From CAVUWL01 sp963787415 (GTDB taxonomy: Bacteria > Actinomycetota > Thermoleophilia > Solirubrobacterales > 70-9): 64,000 nucleotides of DNA. Under the pieces are notes generated by a model, which was not told the DNA's origin, searched no databases, and saw only the letters and a list, made by a program, of their open reading frames with translations. Within the stretch, counting starts at the first letter, position 1. Each line of letters opens with the position of its first letter. The position numbers and the translations under genes are program-made. The stretch spans positions 248,001 through 312,000 of the forward strand of contig CAWBCO010000007.1 in the NCBI GenBank assembly GCA_963787415.1, read 5' to 3'. Positions 10,694 through 20,136 of this stretch are shown piece after piece.

Positions 10694-11108
10694 TGCAACG
10701 GCGCCGAGCCGATAGCTGCGAGAGCTGATCCCCAATTTCGATTCGGTCACTCGATAACTCTCCCTCGCTGTGGCCCAGATGCCTCCGAGCAAGCCTCGAC
10801 CGGCTTGAAATTTGGAGGTCTTTCGATACGAACCCTGCCCACCTCCCTGGTGAGCCGGGACAATATAGCTGGTTCTGAAGCCAGCGTCTACAAATGGTGA
10901 GAATACGGTCTCCGTTGGCGGTCCCCTGCGGCCTGAGAAGTTCTGTTCTCTGAAATCTGCGCCCCCTTTCGAGCGTGGCGACCCAAGAGCATGGCGTCTA
11001 CAACTGTCGACAGCTCTACTGATGAGCGCCTTGCGCTTATCGTGCCCGAACGCTCGGCTCCGCCCTATGAACAGGCGAGGGGCCCCGGGGTCGAGTAAGA
11101 TCGACAGC
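10694..11108. other. Intergenic region upstream of the giant NHL protein
   Basis: 415 bases lie between the TetR gene at 11109 and the exoprotein row. The exoprotein reading frame stays open through most of this stretch, but the translation has no domain features and precedes the signal peptide by far too much. The promoter of the row should lie here. I cannot name a convincing -35/-10 pair. Confidence 0.4.
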
Positions 11109-11792
11109 CTATCCCGGACGTTGAGCCAGGCCGACGGCCCGCTCGCGCCCGAGGTAGGGCGTGAGGACCAGCTCAAGCAGCTCGGGCAGGAGCTGGTCGA
11201 GATTGCTCGCATCCCCCGCTTCGACCTTGCGGACGATGAGCGCGGCTACTCCGCCCAAGAGCGCGAACTGGGCAGCTTCTGAAGGTACACGGGTGGCAGG
11301 TGGCGCCGGCATGCCCTCGGTGATCTCGAGGAGGATGTAGTCGGTGGTTTCTCGGTAGCGGGCGGCGATGTCATTGCCAGCGCGGGCAGGGGCAATCATA
11401 AAGAAGCGCACGAGGTCGGGATTGGCAGCAAAAACCTCGAGGACGGCGGCAACCTTGGCGCGGACCCGGTCGGGCCATTCGGTGAATTCCGCCGCATCCT
11501 CAGTTGCTGCTTGACGCAGATGAGCGGCGATCAGGCTGTAGGCGTCAAAGAAGCACTCCTCCTTTGAGGAGAAGTATCCGTAGAAGGTGCGACGAGAGAC
11601 TCCGGCAGCCGCGGAGATCTGGGCGATCGTCGCATTGTGGTAACCGTGTTCAGCAACAACGGCGATGATCCCCGCCGCGATTCGATCTCGTTGATTGCGA
11701 GTCACGAATTCGCGACTCAAACCGTGGCGACCCGGGGGTAGACGATGGAGGGCTGAGGAAGAGCCCCCCTGGGAAGGAGAGAGCTTGTTCAC
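11109..11792 (-). CDS. TetR-family transcriptional regulator
   Basis: The protein has 227 aa with a GTG start. The helix-turn-helix lies at about residues 33-80 (RIAAGIIAVVAEHGYHNATI, then ISAAAGVSRRTFYGYFSSKE), a textbook TetR N-terminus preceded by the PPGRHGLSREFV segment seen in related regulators here. The remainder is an all-helical ligand-binding domain ending LVLTPYLGRE. It is the last gene of a five-member TetR array on the minus strand. Its neighbour downstream is the giant exoprotein row, a possible but unproven target. Confidence 0.93.
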   Translation of the reverse strand: MNKLSPSQGGSSSALHRLPPGRHGLSREFVTRNQRDRIAAGIIAVVAEHGYHNATIAQISAAAGVSRRTFYGYFSSKEECFFDAYSLIAAHLRQAATEDAAEFTEWPDRVRAKVAAVLEVFAANPDLVRFFMIAPARAGNDIAARYRETTDYILLEITEGMPAPPATRVPSEAAQFALLGGVAALIVRKVEAGDASNLDQLLPELLELVLTPYLGRERAVGLAQRPG

Positions 11793-11871
11793 GATGGCAC
11801 CTTAACGACGGGCCATGGATCTTGGGCAGTCTTTGTGCACATTCTTTTTGGCCGTGTTTGGCCGCTCAGGT

Positions 11872-12525
11872 TCAGGCCGTTTTGACTTTCGGGGGTGCCG
11901 GGATGCTGAGCTCTTGACGGGCGATCTCATGGCCCATGTAAGGCCGGACGGCGATGTACATCAGCTCGGGGACGACGGCCTCTGCGGCCTCTGCGTCGCC
12001 TTGGCGATTTACGTCGCGCAGCATCCGCTCGACGATCGAGCCCACAACGCCTTCTGCGACGCTGCGAGAAATAGAGTCAGGCTCATCGAGCTCATTGCGG
12101 CCTGCATCAACGAGATCGACCAGAGCCTGGAGGTATATATCGCGCCGCGCCTGAGCCATCGGACCCGCGCCAAGAATTGCGATTACATTGAACCGAACCT
12201 CGCGAGGATGCTCGGCTAGGAAGCGGGCTGCAGCGTAGGCTGCAGCCCGGAGGGAGTCCCGCCATAGCTCATGCTCGGCATAGGCTCCGTAGACCTGCTC
12301 GCCGAAGCGTTCGTTATTGGTTGTGTAAATCTGAATACAGCAGTCGGCTTTGTCTGCGAAGTGCCGCTCGAAGGCGGCGGGATCGATGCCGACCCGTTCG
12401 CAAACTGCCGGCACCGTTGCAGTCTCATAATCTGTTTCAAGGACCAGGTCGAACATCGCTTGGCAGAGGCGGTCGCGCTGGGCGGTATCCGGCTCGGGAG
12501 CGGGCTCCGCCGCGGGCTCAGACAC
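11872..12525 (-). CDS. TetR-family-like regulator with diverged HTH
   Basis: The protein has 217 aa with a GTG start that overlaps the end of the preceding TetR remnant by 8 bases. The N-terminal domain (residues about 18-66: RLCQAMFDLVLETDYETATV, VCERVGIDPAAFERHFADK) keeps the TetR spacing, but the recognition helix is diverged (the common SxxTxYxHF reads DPAAFERHF). The ligand domain carries WRDSLRAAAYAAARFLAEHP and ends with IAVRPYMGHE, as in its neighbours. It is part of the tandem TetR array. Its DNA binding may be altered; the ligand is unknown. Confidence 0.85.
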   Translation of the reverse strand: MSEPAAEPAPEPDTAQRDRLCQAMFDLVLETDYETATVPAVCERVGIDPAAFERHFADKADCCIQIYTTNNERFGEQVYGAYAEHELWRDSLRAAAYAAARFLAEHPREVRFNVIAILGAGPMAQARRDIYLQALVDLVDAGRNELDEPDSISRSVAEGVVGSIVERMLRDVNRQGDAEAAEAVVPELMYIAVRPYMGHEIARQELSIPAPPKVKTA

Positions 12526-12784
12526 AGATCTTCTCCCTCGGCAGCGGAGGAGTCTTCAGCTCTTGGCCAGCGACCTGATCTCCGAGATGGGCCCGACCTG
12601 CGAGATTCATCAGTTCGGAAACGGCAGCCGTCCGCGAGGAGACCTCGCCCGCGCGGATCCGCCTCGTCAAACCTCGATAGACAGACCTGCGCGCAATTTC
12701 GGCGACAGTACGGAAAATCAACCGGGCGGAGACCACCTCCGCGGTGGTCGCCTGGTAGCCACGCGTAAGGACGAGATTAATCAT
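12518..12784 (-). pseudogene. TetR regulator remnant with large internal deletion
   Basis: Only 88 codons remain. The start (MINLVLTRGYQATTAEVVSA) matches the first helices of a TetR HTH. It jumps straight to a segment that matches the C-terminal part of the ligand domain in the adjacent genes (AAVSELMNLAGRAHLGDQVAGQELKTPP, compare the MYIAVRPYMGHEIARQELSIP of the downstream gene). The recognition helix and most of the ligand domain are missing. It overlaps the next array gene by 8 bases. A deletion relic is the simplest reading; a functional mini-protein cannot be excluded. Confidence 0.7.
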
Positions 12785-12968
12785 CGCGTCTTCAATGCGC
12801 GCTTGCTCGAGGGGACAAATCGAGGGGTCAGCAGTGTTGGCCCTGGATCGCTCATATCGACTTAGAAGACACCGAACGCATCGACCCGAACCCTTCCCTC
12901 ACATGGCCAGCTGCCCAAACGGCGATGCCGAGAATCACGTCGCAACGGTTCCCGACGGGACTGCCCGT

Positions 12969-13601
12969 CTACGTCTCGCCGAGGTAGGGCTCGACCACAA
13001 TCTCCAGTGCATCGGGAAGATGTGCTTTCGCGCCCTGGAATTTGCCCTGTGCCACCCGCTGCTGGAGAAACCATGTAAAGCCGCCCAGGACCGCTATCTC
13101 GAGTCGCGCAGGCAGCTCCGCAGAATAGGGGCTTATCGCGCGGGCCCGGGCAAGGATCGGGATCAGTTCGTCGACGGTCTGCTCGTAGCGCTCCAGCGCC
13201 GCAGGGCCGGCGGTCTGGGCCTCGATCAGGGCGAGGCGCGCGGCCATGGGTTCGGCCTCGATCAGCTCGAGCAAGGTGGCGAGAACGGAGAGAGCCTGGG
13301 AGAGCCAATCGGCGTCTCTTGGCAACCGAGCGAGAATCTCCTCCCGGGTGGTTGAGAGGATTTGGTCGTAGGCGCGCAGAAAACAATCCTCCTTGCCACC
13401 GAAAAGGGAGTAGAAGGTTCCGACCCCGATACGGGCGGCCGCGACGATGTGATCTACCGTGGTGCTCTGGTAGCCGCGCTTGGCGAAGACGCCAACCGCC
13501 GCTTTGAGGACTCGATCGCGCTGATGTTCGACCATCACCTCGCGGGGCAGCGGCTCGCGGCCGACGGGAATTCCCTGCAGATGCATGGGTAGTGAGGTCA
13601 C
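12969..13601 (-). CDS. TetR-family transcriptional regulator
   Basis: The protein has 210 aa (GTG start; an in-frame ATG lies 15 bases further). The HTH is at about residues 24-72 (HQRDRVLKAAVGVFAKRGYQ, STTVDHIVAAARIGVGTFYS, LFGGKEDCF). The ligand domain includes AGPAALERYEQTVDEL, a signature shared by several regulators here, and ends VVEPYLGET. It is intact, third of five in the minus-strand array. Ligand and operator are not evident. Confidence 0.93.
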   Translation of the reverse strand: MTSLPMHLQGIPVGREPLPREVMVEHQRDRVLKAAVGVFAKRGYQSTTVDHIVAAARIGVGTFYSLFGGKEDCFLRAYDQILSTTREEILARLPRDADWLSQALSVLATLLELIEAEPMAARLALIEAQTAGPAALERYEQTVDELIPILARARAISPYSAELPARLEIAVLGGFTWFLQQRVAQGKFQGAKAHLPDALEIVVEPYLGET

Positions 13602-13659
13602 CTCGTAAGGATAACGGTACCTGGAAGCGGGCCAGCAAGGCGACTAGCTGGCTCACATA

Positions 13660-14240
13660 ACTCATTGCCGGTCCTGAGGAATAGGGGCTAGGGATGATGA
13701 GCTCCTCAAGCGGCGCCCCCTGGCTGAGATAAGGTCGGACAGAGATGTACATAAGGTCGAGAACAAAATCCGGGGTCTCTTGCGTTTGTAAGGTCGCGAG
13801 AGTTCGCGGAGGAGAAGCTGAACGATCGAGCCGATCACGGTGGGGGCCGCGGAAAGGGAGAGCATGTCGAGATCAAGAAGCTCGCGACGACCGTCGTCGA
13901 TGATCGTGTTAAAGAACTGTAGTGACATGCCCCGACGCCGACGCGCGCGGATGAGTTCGGCCCATCATTCGTGATCAACCTGCTGAAAAGCGCATAAGGA
14001 AATTTAACCAACGCAGCGAGCCGCTGCGCGGAGACCTCACCCCAAGATGAGTGTTGTTCGTAGGCGAAGAAGACCTCGGCTGCGAGCAGACCGACGCGAT
14101 CGTCGATAACTTTGAAGACGCATTCCCCTTACCAGCAAAGCTGCGGTCGAAGTCAGCCCACCGAACGCCGGCCACGGCCTCTATCGTTCCGTCGCCGCGA
14201 GAATGGCTCCCCTCGCCCGCATCTATTTTCCCGAGCTGCA
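13660..14240 (-). pseudogene. Decayed TetR regulator with several frameshifts
   Basis: Pieces of one TetR can be followed through different frames. The HTH end (ADFDRSFAGK, 14160-14128) continues after a one-base shift as ECVFKVIDDRVGLLAAEVFF and YEQHSSWGEVSAQRLAALVK (about 14125-14000). Then LLDLDMLSLSAAPTVIGSIV (about 13880) leads, after another shift near 13790, to DLMYISVRPYLSQGAPLEEL (about 13755-13695). The segments are collinear with the intact neighbours. The first helix and a clean stop are lacking. It is the fifth and most degraded member of the array; bounds are approximate. Confidence 0.75.
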
Positions 14241-14484
14241 TGGCTACGGTCAGCGAGTTTACCCCTGTAGGCCATGACTACAGAACCTGCCACCACATCT
14301 ATCCACGCGCCTCGATAGCTGGGACTTCGGAGGCTTTGTAGCTGCGATGAGTTCTGACGAACTAGAAGGGTGGCCATGCGTGTGACGGTGCTAATCGAAA
14401 TCTGCGATGCTGGGCGGCAGGGTCGCCTTTGAATAGACGATTGACATGAGGTCGCTCTCACACGAGCGCGCTTGAGGGGGACGA

Positions 14485-15423
14485 TTGGTACAGCGAATAT
14501 GGTGGATCCTGGCGTTGGCTGGGTCGGTGGCCGCCGTCATTGCGATTCCGGCCCAGGCAGGTTCCCCGGACCTCAAGGGAACCTGGAGCTGCTGCTCGAG
14601 CGGCGGGGCGGCGGCCCAAAGCTTTGTCATCTCATCCGGGACCGGCTCGCTTGAAGGCGTGGCGGAGGGCGCCGAAGGCTCCGTATTCGCGACGATCAGC
14701 GGCAGTCTTACCGGCAACCAAGTCCAGATCGTCACCACCTACAACCAATTTGATTCAGGCTATGTGGCAACGTTCGATGGAACAGTCGCGGCAGGTGGAA
14801 ACGAAATGTCTGGCACCTGGGAAAGCAACGAGGGTCAATCAGGTACCTGGACAGCCACCCGCCTCGGCGAGGGCTCGCCGTCATATGGCCAGGAGGTCGA
14901 GGCGGAGACGGTCAGCGGCAAGGTGCTGATCAAGCCGAAAGGCGCGAGGCAGTTTCAGCTTCTGAACGGCGAGGAGCAGATCCCAATCGGCTCGACCGTA
15001 GATACGGACAAGGGTCGGATGCAATTAACCACAGCGACAGGGCCAAATGAGGCAAAAGCCCAGACCGCCGAATTCTACGACGGCACTTTCACGGTGCTCC
15101 AGCCTGCAAAGGGGCCCCCGACCACCGAGCTCGACCTCGAGGGTCTTCAGCCCAGCGCATGCCACCGTGGCCACAGTGCAGCCCGCAGGGTCAGCCGGAG
15201 CAAGGCCAGCCACAACAGCCTCTGGGGCAATGGACATGGGGACTACATGACCAAGGGACATGCTGGATCGGCCACCGTACGCGGGACGATCTGGCTTACA
15301 GAAGAACGTTGCGACGGGACCTTCTTTGAGGCAAAACGTGACACCGTCGTGGTCCGCGACTTCACTCGCCATCGCACCGTGACCCTGCACATGGGTCAGC
15401 ATTACCTGGCGCCAGCGCCCTGA
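14485..15423 (+). CDS. Secreted FecR-domain-like protein
   Basis: The protein has 312 aa. A TTG start is chosen because GAGGGGG lies 4-5 bases upstream and a signal peptide (residues 1-26, ILALAGSVAAVIAIPAQAG) follows. Residues 27-128 form a Gly/Thr-rich beta domain (DLKGTWSCCSSGG, GTWESNEGQSGTW). Residues about 138-215 resemble a FecR domain (VSGKVLIKPKGARQFQLLNG, IPIGSTVDTDKGRMQL). The C-terminal part has SATVRGTIWLTEERCDGT. The stop shares one base with the start of the CHASE2 cyclase, so the two are translated together. It is probably an extracytoplasmic partner of the cyclase's sensory domain (inference from gene pairing). Confidence 0.85.
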   Translation: MVQRIWWILALAGSVAAVIAIPAQAGSPDLKGTWSCCSSGGAAAQSFVISSGTGSLEGVAEGAEGSVFATISGSLTGNQVQIVTTYNQFDSGYVATFDGTVAAGGNEMSGTWESNEGQSGTWTATRLGEGSPSYGQEVEAETVSGKVLIKPKGARQFQLLNGEEQIPIGSTVDTDKGRMQLTTATGPNEAKAQTAEFYDGTFTVLQPAKGPPTTELDLEGLQPSACHRGHSAARRVSRSKASHNSLWGNGHGDYMTKGHAGSATVRGTIWLTEERCDGTFFEAKRDTVVVRDFTRHRTVTLHMGQHYLAPAP

Positions 15424-17252
15424 TGAGAGCACGCCGCCTGCGAAGGCGACGGATCATGGCCCTCGGCGCCGTCGCGCTCGGCGCGGCATCCCTCAGCCTG
15501 CTCGCCTATGGCGCCCATCTGCTGCGCTTGCAGGAATTGGGCACGATCGACACGCGCTTTTCAATCAGGGGCACTCAGCCGGCGCCGAAGGAACTCGCCG
15601 TCGTGCAGGTCGACGATACGACCTTCAACCAGCTCGGGCTGCAGTGGCCCTTCCCGCGTCATATTCACGGCGAGCTGATCGACAGGCTGCGTGATGACGG
15701 TGCCCGAGTCATCGCCTACGACGTCCAGTTCACCGAGGCCACCGTCCCTCGTGAAGACAACGCCCTGATCAGGGCCGTTGGCCGGGATCGCGGTCACGTC
15801 GTCCTCTCGACCACCGAAGTCAACTCTCATGGGGAATCCGGCATCTTCGGAGGAGAAGGGGTTGTGCGCAGCGTTGGGGCACGCGCGGGCAACACGGTGA
15901 TCCAACCCGATCCCGACGGGGTGTTGCGGAAATTCCCCTTCTCATTCAACGGACTGGACAGCTTCGCCGTGGCGGCGGTTGAAACCGCCACCGGCCACAG
16001 GATCTCCTCCGCCCCCCTCGCGGGCGGTCACTCCGCCTGGATCGACTATCGCGGTCCACCGGGCACCTTTCCCACCTACTCCTTCTCACGAGTGCTGCGG
16101 GGACAGGTTCCGGCAAGCGCCTTCCGCGGCAAGATCGTGGTGGTCGGCGCCGGGGCTCCTTCTTTGGGAGATACCCACGTAACTCCAACCACCGGCGATG
16201 AGGTGATGTCGGGCCCTGAAGTCCAGGCAAACGCGATCTGGACAGCCGAGCACGGTTTCCCACTTCGTTCCTCATCCACTGCTCTCGATGCGCTGCTGAT
16301 CTTGCTGATGGCGATCGCCCCGGCGCTGCTCAGCTGGCGCTTCCGGGCCTTCGCAGCCGTTGGCGGCGCAGTTGGCTTGGGGGTGGCCTACGTTGTAATT
16401 GCCCAACTCGCCTTCGATAGTGGGCGCATCCTGCCCGTTATCTATCCACTCGGCGCCCTGGCCGTCGCGGCAATTGGGGCGCTGGTCGTGACGACGATGA
16501 TCACCGCCTTTGAGCGCCAGTGGGTCCACGACACCTTCTCGCGCTTCGTGCCTGAGGCCGTGGTCGAAGATGTTTTGGCGCGGACCGATGAGAATCACCG
16601 ACTTGGTGGGGTCCGCCGGGTCGCAACCGTGCTCTTCAGCGACCTGCGCGGCTTCACCACATTCTCGGAGTCACTGGAGCCGGACCAAATCGTCGAGTGC
16701 CTCAACCGCTACATGACGGAGATGAGCGAGGCGATCATGGACCACGGCGGGACGCTGGTCACCTACATGGGCGACGGGATCATGGCTGTCTTCGGAGCAC
16801 CAATCGAGCAGGTCGACCACACCGATCGTGCCTTGGCAGCCACGCGCGAGATGCTCCTCGAGCGCCTGCCGCGCTTCAACGAGTGGATGCGAGCCCGCGG
16901 CCTAGGTGATGGATTTCAGATGGGCGTTGGCCTGAACAGCGGTGAGATCATGTGCGGACAGGTCGGGTCGGAGCGGCGCATGGAGTACACGGCGATCGGA
17001 GACACGGTCAACACCGCGGCGCGCCTTGAGGGAATGACCAAAGAAACGCCCCACTCAGCGTTCATCGCCGAGTCGACCACGGATTTGCTTCGAGCGGAAG
17101 CCAGCGGTCTGACCTACGTCGATGAGTTTGCGGTCCGTGGGCGTGAGGCGACTATCCGAGTCTGGACACTTATCCCAGATGCAGCGTTTCGAGAAGCGTC
17201 CGCAGACCGTACCGAGCATGACGCAGGCCAGGGGCCTGCTCTCAGTTCCTGA
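15423..17252 (+). CDS. CHASE2-domain class III adenylyl/guanylyl cyclase
   Basis: The protein has 609 aa. TM1 is at residues 10-32. A CHASE2 extracytoplasmic sensor spans about residues 33-285 (LAVVQVDDTTFNQLGLQWPF, PRHIHGELIDRL, SGPEVQANAIWT). Three TM helices follow (about 290-365). The catalytic domain (about 400-590) holds VLFSDLRGFTTFSE (first metal-binding Asp), GDGIMAVFGAP (second Asp) and EYTAIGDTVNTAARLEGM with the Asn/Arg transition-state residues, so it should be active, making cAMP (or less likely cGMP) from NTP. It is coupled to the upstream FecR-like gene. It converges on a diguanylate cyclase gene. Confidence 0.95.
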   Translation: MRARRLRRRRIMALGAVALGAASLSLLAYGAHLLRLQELGTIDTRFSIRGTQPAPKELAVVQVDDTTFNQLGLQWPFPRHIHGELIDRLRDDGARVIAYDVQFTEATVPREDNALIRAVGRDRGHVVLSTTEVNSHGESGIFGGEGVVRSVGARAGNTVIQPDPDGVLRKFPFSFNGLDSFAVAAVETATGHRISSAPLAGGHSAWIDYRGPPGTFPTYSFSRVLRGQVPASAFRGKIVVVGAGAPSLGDTHVTPTTGDEVMSGPEVQANAIWTAEHGFPLRSSSTALDALLILLMAIAPALLSWRFRAFAAVGGAVGLGVAYVVIAQLAFDSGRILPVIYPLGALAVAAIGALVVTTMITAFERQWVHDTFSRFVPEAVVEDVLARTDENHRLGGVRRVATVLFSDLRGFTTFSESLEPDQIVECLNRYMTEMSEAIMDHGGTLVTYMGDGIMAVFGAPIEQVDHTDRALAATREMLLERLPRFNEWMRARGLGDGFQMGVGLNSGEIMCGQVGSERRMEYTAIGDTVNTAARLEGMTKETPHSAFIAESTTDLLRAEASGLTYVDEFAVRGREATIRVWTLIPDAAFREASADRTEHDAGQGPALSS

Positions 17253-17639
17253 GTCGAACTTGCTGTGAGCTATGCGCGTCGATGACCCGAGGCGGAATGG
17301 GACCAGATCGGACCTGTCTGACATGTCCGCGTAAGACATTTCGTTAGCGAGCCGGGTCTCGAGCCTGGAATCGCCGGTTTTGGAAACTGCTGCTTTAGCC
17401 GGCTGATCCGCTCAAAACTATTGGTAGGAAAGCGAGTCCGCCTCGACCTGAGACCGTGCTCGGTACCGGACGGTTCGTCGATGGCGTATATCGAGCTGAA
17501 GTCGAAGCGCTCGGGCAGACGCCAAAAACCAGAGCCCTCGACGTCGTGCGACTAGGGAGCTCGGCGAAGTGAACCGCGAAGGCGCGGAGCAGGCGAGGGT
17601 TGCGGTCTCGGAGTCCAACTATGGCGGAGAGCCCGCGGT
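17253..17639. other. Intergenic region between convergent cyclase genes
   Basis: 387 bases lie between the ends of the adenylyl cyclase and the GGDEF gene. No reading frame here looks protein-like, and I see no clear U-tailed terminator hairpin. Confidence 0.4.
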
Positions 17640-19013
17640 TCAGGCTTTCTCCAGTATGAGCTGATCACGCCCTCCTCTCTTTGCGTCATAGAGTGCGCCA
17701 TCGGCGCGCTCCAGCAAGTCATCCACCATCTCGACAAAATTCCAGCGGGCTAGCCCAACCGAACAGGTCTGCTCGTTCGGAGTGACCCGGCGCAGCCGTT
17801 CAAGAATCTGCGCAGCCTTATCCAGAGGGCAATCGGGGATGACTATTACGAACTCCTCACCGCCAAATCGAGTCAGCAGATCCTCTGCTCTCAGCTCGGA
17901 GTCCCACGCGATTGCGCACTTGCGCAGCAACAGGTCACCGCCGAGATGTCCGTGTGTGTCGTTGTATGCCTTGAAATGATCGAGGTCGATCATCGCGAGG
18001 CAAAGTGGTGACCCCTCCCGGCGGGCCCGGGCCATCTCGCGGGGCAGCTGTTCGTCGAGACTGCGCCTGTTGGGCAATCCGGTGAGCGTGTCACTGCGCG
18101 CCAGCAGCTCGACCTCGGTGAGGAGATCTTCGCGTTCGCACTCAGCCTTCTTTAAAGCGGTCACGTCAGTCGCCCGGGCATATATCAGTACCTCATCAGA
18201 TGCTAGCGCCGCGCTCCAGCGCAGCCAATGCCAGGAGCTGTCCTTGGCCAGGTAGCGGTTCTCAAAGCCGACGGTCCCGCTTCCCTCGAACAATCCTGCC
18301 GCCTCACCTTCGGTACGCTCCCGGTCCTCTGGATGGACGAACTCCACGAAGGGAATGGCGCGCAATTCATCAGCGCTATAGCCGAGATTCTCCTTCCAGG
18401 CTGAGTTCAGCTCGACGAAGTATCCATCCATGTTCGACGTGCACAGCATGTCGTGGGATAGATCGAAAAAGCGCCGGGCCCTGAGATCTGCCCTAGCTCG
18501 ACGGGAAACGATTGCGCTAGTCAGGAAAGTGACGACAAAGAGAGATACAGCGGTAAAAAGCCAACGGGTTACCGGCGAGTAGCCCGCCGTGCTTTCCACC
18601 GCGACGAGGGTCACTGCATAGACACCCAGCAACCACAGAAGGTGAGCGATGACTACCCTGCGAGGAAAGTAATAGGCGCCGATCAACATCGCCCAGACAA
18701 AGACAGCCCCGTACTGGCCCGCGGCGATACCGCTCTCAAAGATCAACAGTCCGGTTAGGGCCGCGGTACTAGCGAGTATCAGGTGGCTAGCTGCGCTTGG
18801 AATCCGAGCGGCTAAAGACCAGCACAGCAGACCGGCGAGGAACATCGCCGCGGCGATCGCGATCAGCGCCTCGGCATTGCCCCCGCTCGGATGAGGCAGC
18901 GCAAGGGACAGGGCAACCAATCCGGACGCGGCAAGGAGCAGGGCTCCAACCGCTCGCGCGACAGATCGCCCCGCCGGTCTGAGTGCCTCACGCTGTTTGA
19001 CCGAGGTGGTCAT
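17640..19013 (-). CDS. Membrane PAS-GGDEF diguanylate cyclase
   Basis: The protein has 457 aa; the ATG at 19013 starts just before the first membrane helix, while an upstream open frame gives nothing recognisable. Residues about 15-185 contain roughly six TM helices. A PAS domain follows (about 200-300: FFDLSHDMLCTSNMDGYFVE, HWLRWSAALASDEVLIYARA), then a GGDEF domain (about 315-455). It carries the active-site GGEEF (in LLTRFGGEEFVIVIP), the DTLTGLPNRRSLDEQL start and an RxxD inhibitory I-site (RAED) five residues before GGEEF. It makes c-di-GMP from two GTP, with predicted product inhibition. The PAS and membrane parts probably sense the signal. Confidence 0.95.
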   Translation of the reverse strand: MTTSVKQREALRPAGRSVARAVGALLLAASGLVALSLALPHPSGGNAEALIAIAAAMFLAGLLCWSLAARIPSAASHLILASTAALTGLLIFESGIAAGQYGAVFVWAMLIGAYYFPRRVVIAHLLWLLGVYAVTLVAVESTAGYSPVTRWLFTAVSLFVVTFLTSAIVSRRARADLRARRFFDLSHDMLCTSNMDGYFVELNSAWKENLGYSADELRAIPFVEFVHPEDRERTEGEAAGLFEGSGTVGFENRYLAKDSSWHWLRWSAALASDEVLIYARATDVTALKKAECEREDLLTEVELLARSDTLTGLPNRRSLDEQLPREMARARREGSPLCLAMIDLDHFKAYNDTHGHLGGDLLLRKCAIAWDSELRAEDLLTRFGGEEFVIVIPDCPLDKAAQILERLRRVTPNEQTCSVGLARWNFVEMVDDLLERADGALYDAKRGGRDQLILEKA

Positions 19014-19425
19014 TGGTGCTTGGACATCGGCGCGTGGCCTGCATTCTTTAGGTTTGCAACCATCGGAGCGGCCCTGCGGCAGTAATGTCTCCTCTGCCCG
19101 AACTGAAGACCGAGAACCATCAGCGATCTGAGTGAAGGCGACGAGCGTTTCCGCTGCCGCACGGCATTTGAGCGAGCTGGCTGTACGCACCTTGGGTAGT
19201 GCGGCTGTGATCTCAGCTTGAGGCCGGCGATGGTAACTCCACGGTTGGCGGATTCCATTGAGAATGCCGTCGACAGGCCGTGCTGGGCGGCGCTCTGTTG
19301 CGCGAGACTGAGGGCGGCGCCATGAGCATTCAGTCGGCGTGAAGCATTGGCTTCACCACTTCGGTGGACGTGCAGACCAACCTAAGTAACCGACCTGCAA
19401 CGACGAGAATGAGATTACAACCAAG
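19014..19425. other. Intergenic region upstream of the GGDEF gene
   Basis: 412 bases; no convincing gene. The frames are short and lack domain features. It should carry the promoter of the diguanylate cyclase gene, but no clear element is visible. Confidence 0.35.
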
Positions 19426-20136
19426 CTAGCGAAGACTTGACTGAGCCGAGACCAACTGTTTTGCGAGCATCGGCCAGAAAGGATCGGCCTCCTTTTGAGC
19501 CTGTTTCAGATAGCTCTCCGAGTCTCCTAAGTTCGGCCCGAGCTGCAGGTCGCGGGGTTTGTCATGCAGCAGTTTGTCCATTTGCCTCACTGCTTTAGTC
19601 ACTTCCGGCTCGAAGATGAGCTGAGGCTCCTTGTCCGCGTAGCGGAGAAAGCGGTTGACCGCAGGAACATTCAGATGCTGTTCTCCGTTCGCTCCCTGGG
19701 TGGTCAGGCCGGGCGTCGTATTGTCGAGTTCGTCGAGGAGGTTGGCCACCAGCGCTCCGGTTACCTTGTATGAAGAATTTACCTTAAGTGCATTGGCGAC
19801 GATCAGCGGCTTCAACAATTTTTTCGCCCGCAAAATGTCGTTTGGACTTGAAACCAGATGAGCAGTTGCGTTGTAGGAGGCAAAGACCGCGACGTTGGCG
19901 GCGGTCAGCTGATTGCTCGTCCGTTCTCCAATAGTGCTGGTCGGCTGACTACTTGCTGATCCGCACCCCCACAGCCCAACAGTGCAAAGCCCAATGAGAA
20001 GGCTACCCGCGCAGAGGTTCCTAGCACGCTGCGCTGCCACCGCTGCAAAGTTGCGGTTGTTCTCTATTGAGAGACAGAAAGAACCCAGACAGGCGAGGCG
20101 AATAGGGTCACGCGAGGGTGTGGACGAGATTTTCAT
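19426..20136 (-). CDS. Putative lipoprotein of unknown function
   Basis: The protein has 236 aa. Residues about 40-58 form a hydrophobic segment ending in LCTVGLWGCGSAS, a plausible but imperfect lipobox (Trp at -2), so the mature protein may be lipid-anchored at Cys58. The remainder is mainly alpha-helical and polar (DILRAKKLLKPLIVANALKV, VTKAVRQMDKLLHDKP), with no family I recognise. If the real start is an internal one nearer the hydrophobic segment, the n-region would be shorter. It stands alone, with no operon partner in close range. Confidence 0.7.
   Translation of the reverse strand: MKISSTPSRDPIRLACLGSFCLSIENNRNFAAVAAQRARNLCAGSLLIGLCTVGLWGCGSASSQPTSTIGERTSNQLTAANVAVFASYNATAHLVSSPNDILRAKKLLKPLIVANALKVNSSYKVTGALVANLLDELDNTTPGLTTQGANGEQHLNVPAVNRFLRYADKEPQLIFEPEVTKAVRQMDKLLHDKPRDLQLGPNLGDSESYLKQAQKEADPFWPMLAKQLVSAQSSLR

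Noticed and set aside
10694..11212. N-terminal extension of the giant NHL protein by 173 codons
   Set aside because: The extension has no domain, overlaps the TetR gene and would put the export signal about 230 residues from the start.
6001..11282. Many open frames over 60 codons on the strand opposite the giant exoprotein genes
   Set aside because: They mirror codon bias of the high-GC genes on the minus strand, lack ribosome sites and have no domain-like features.
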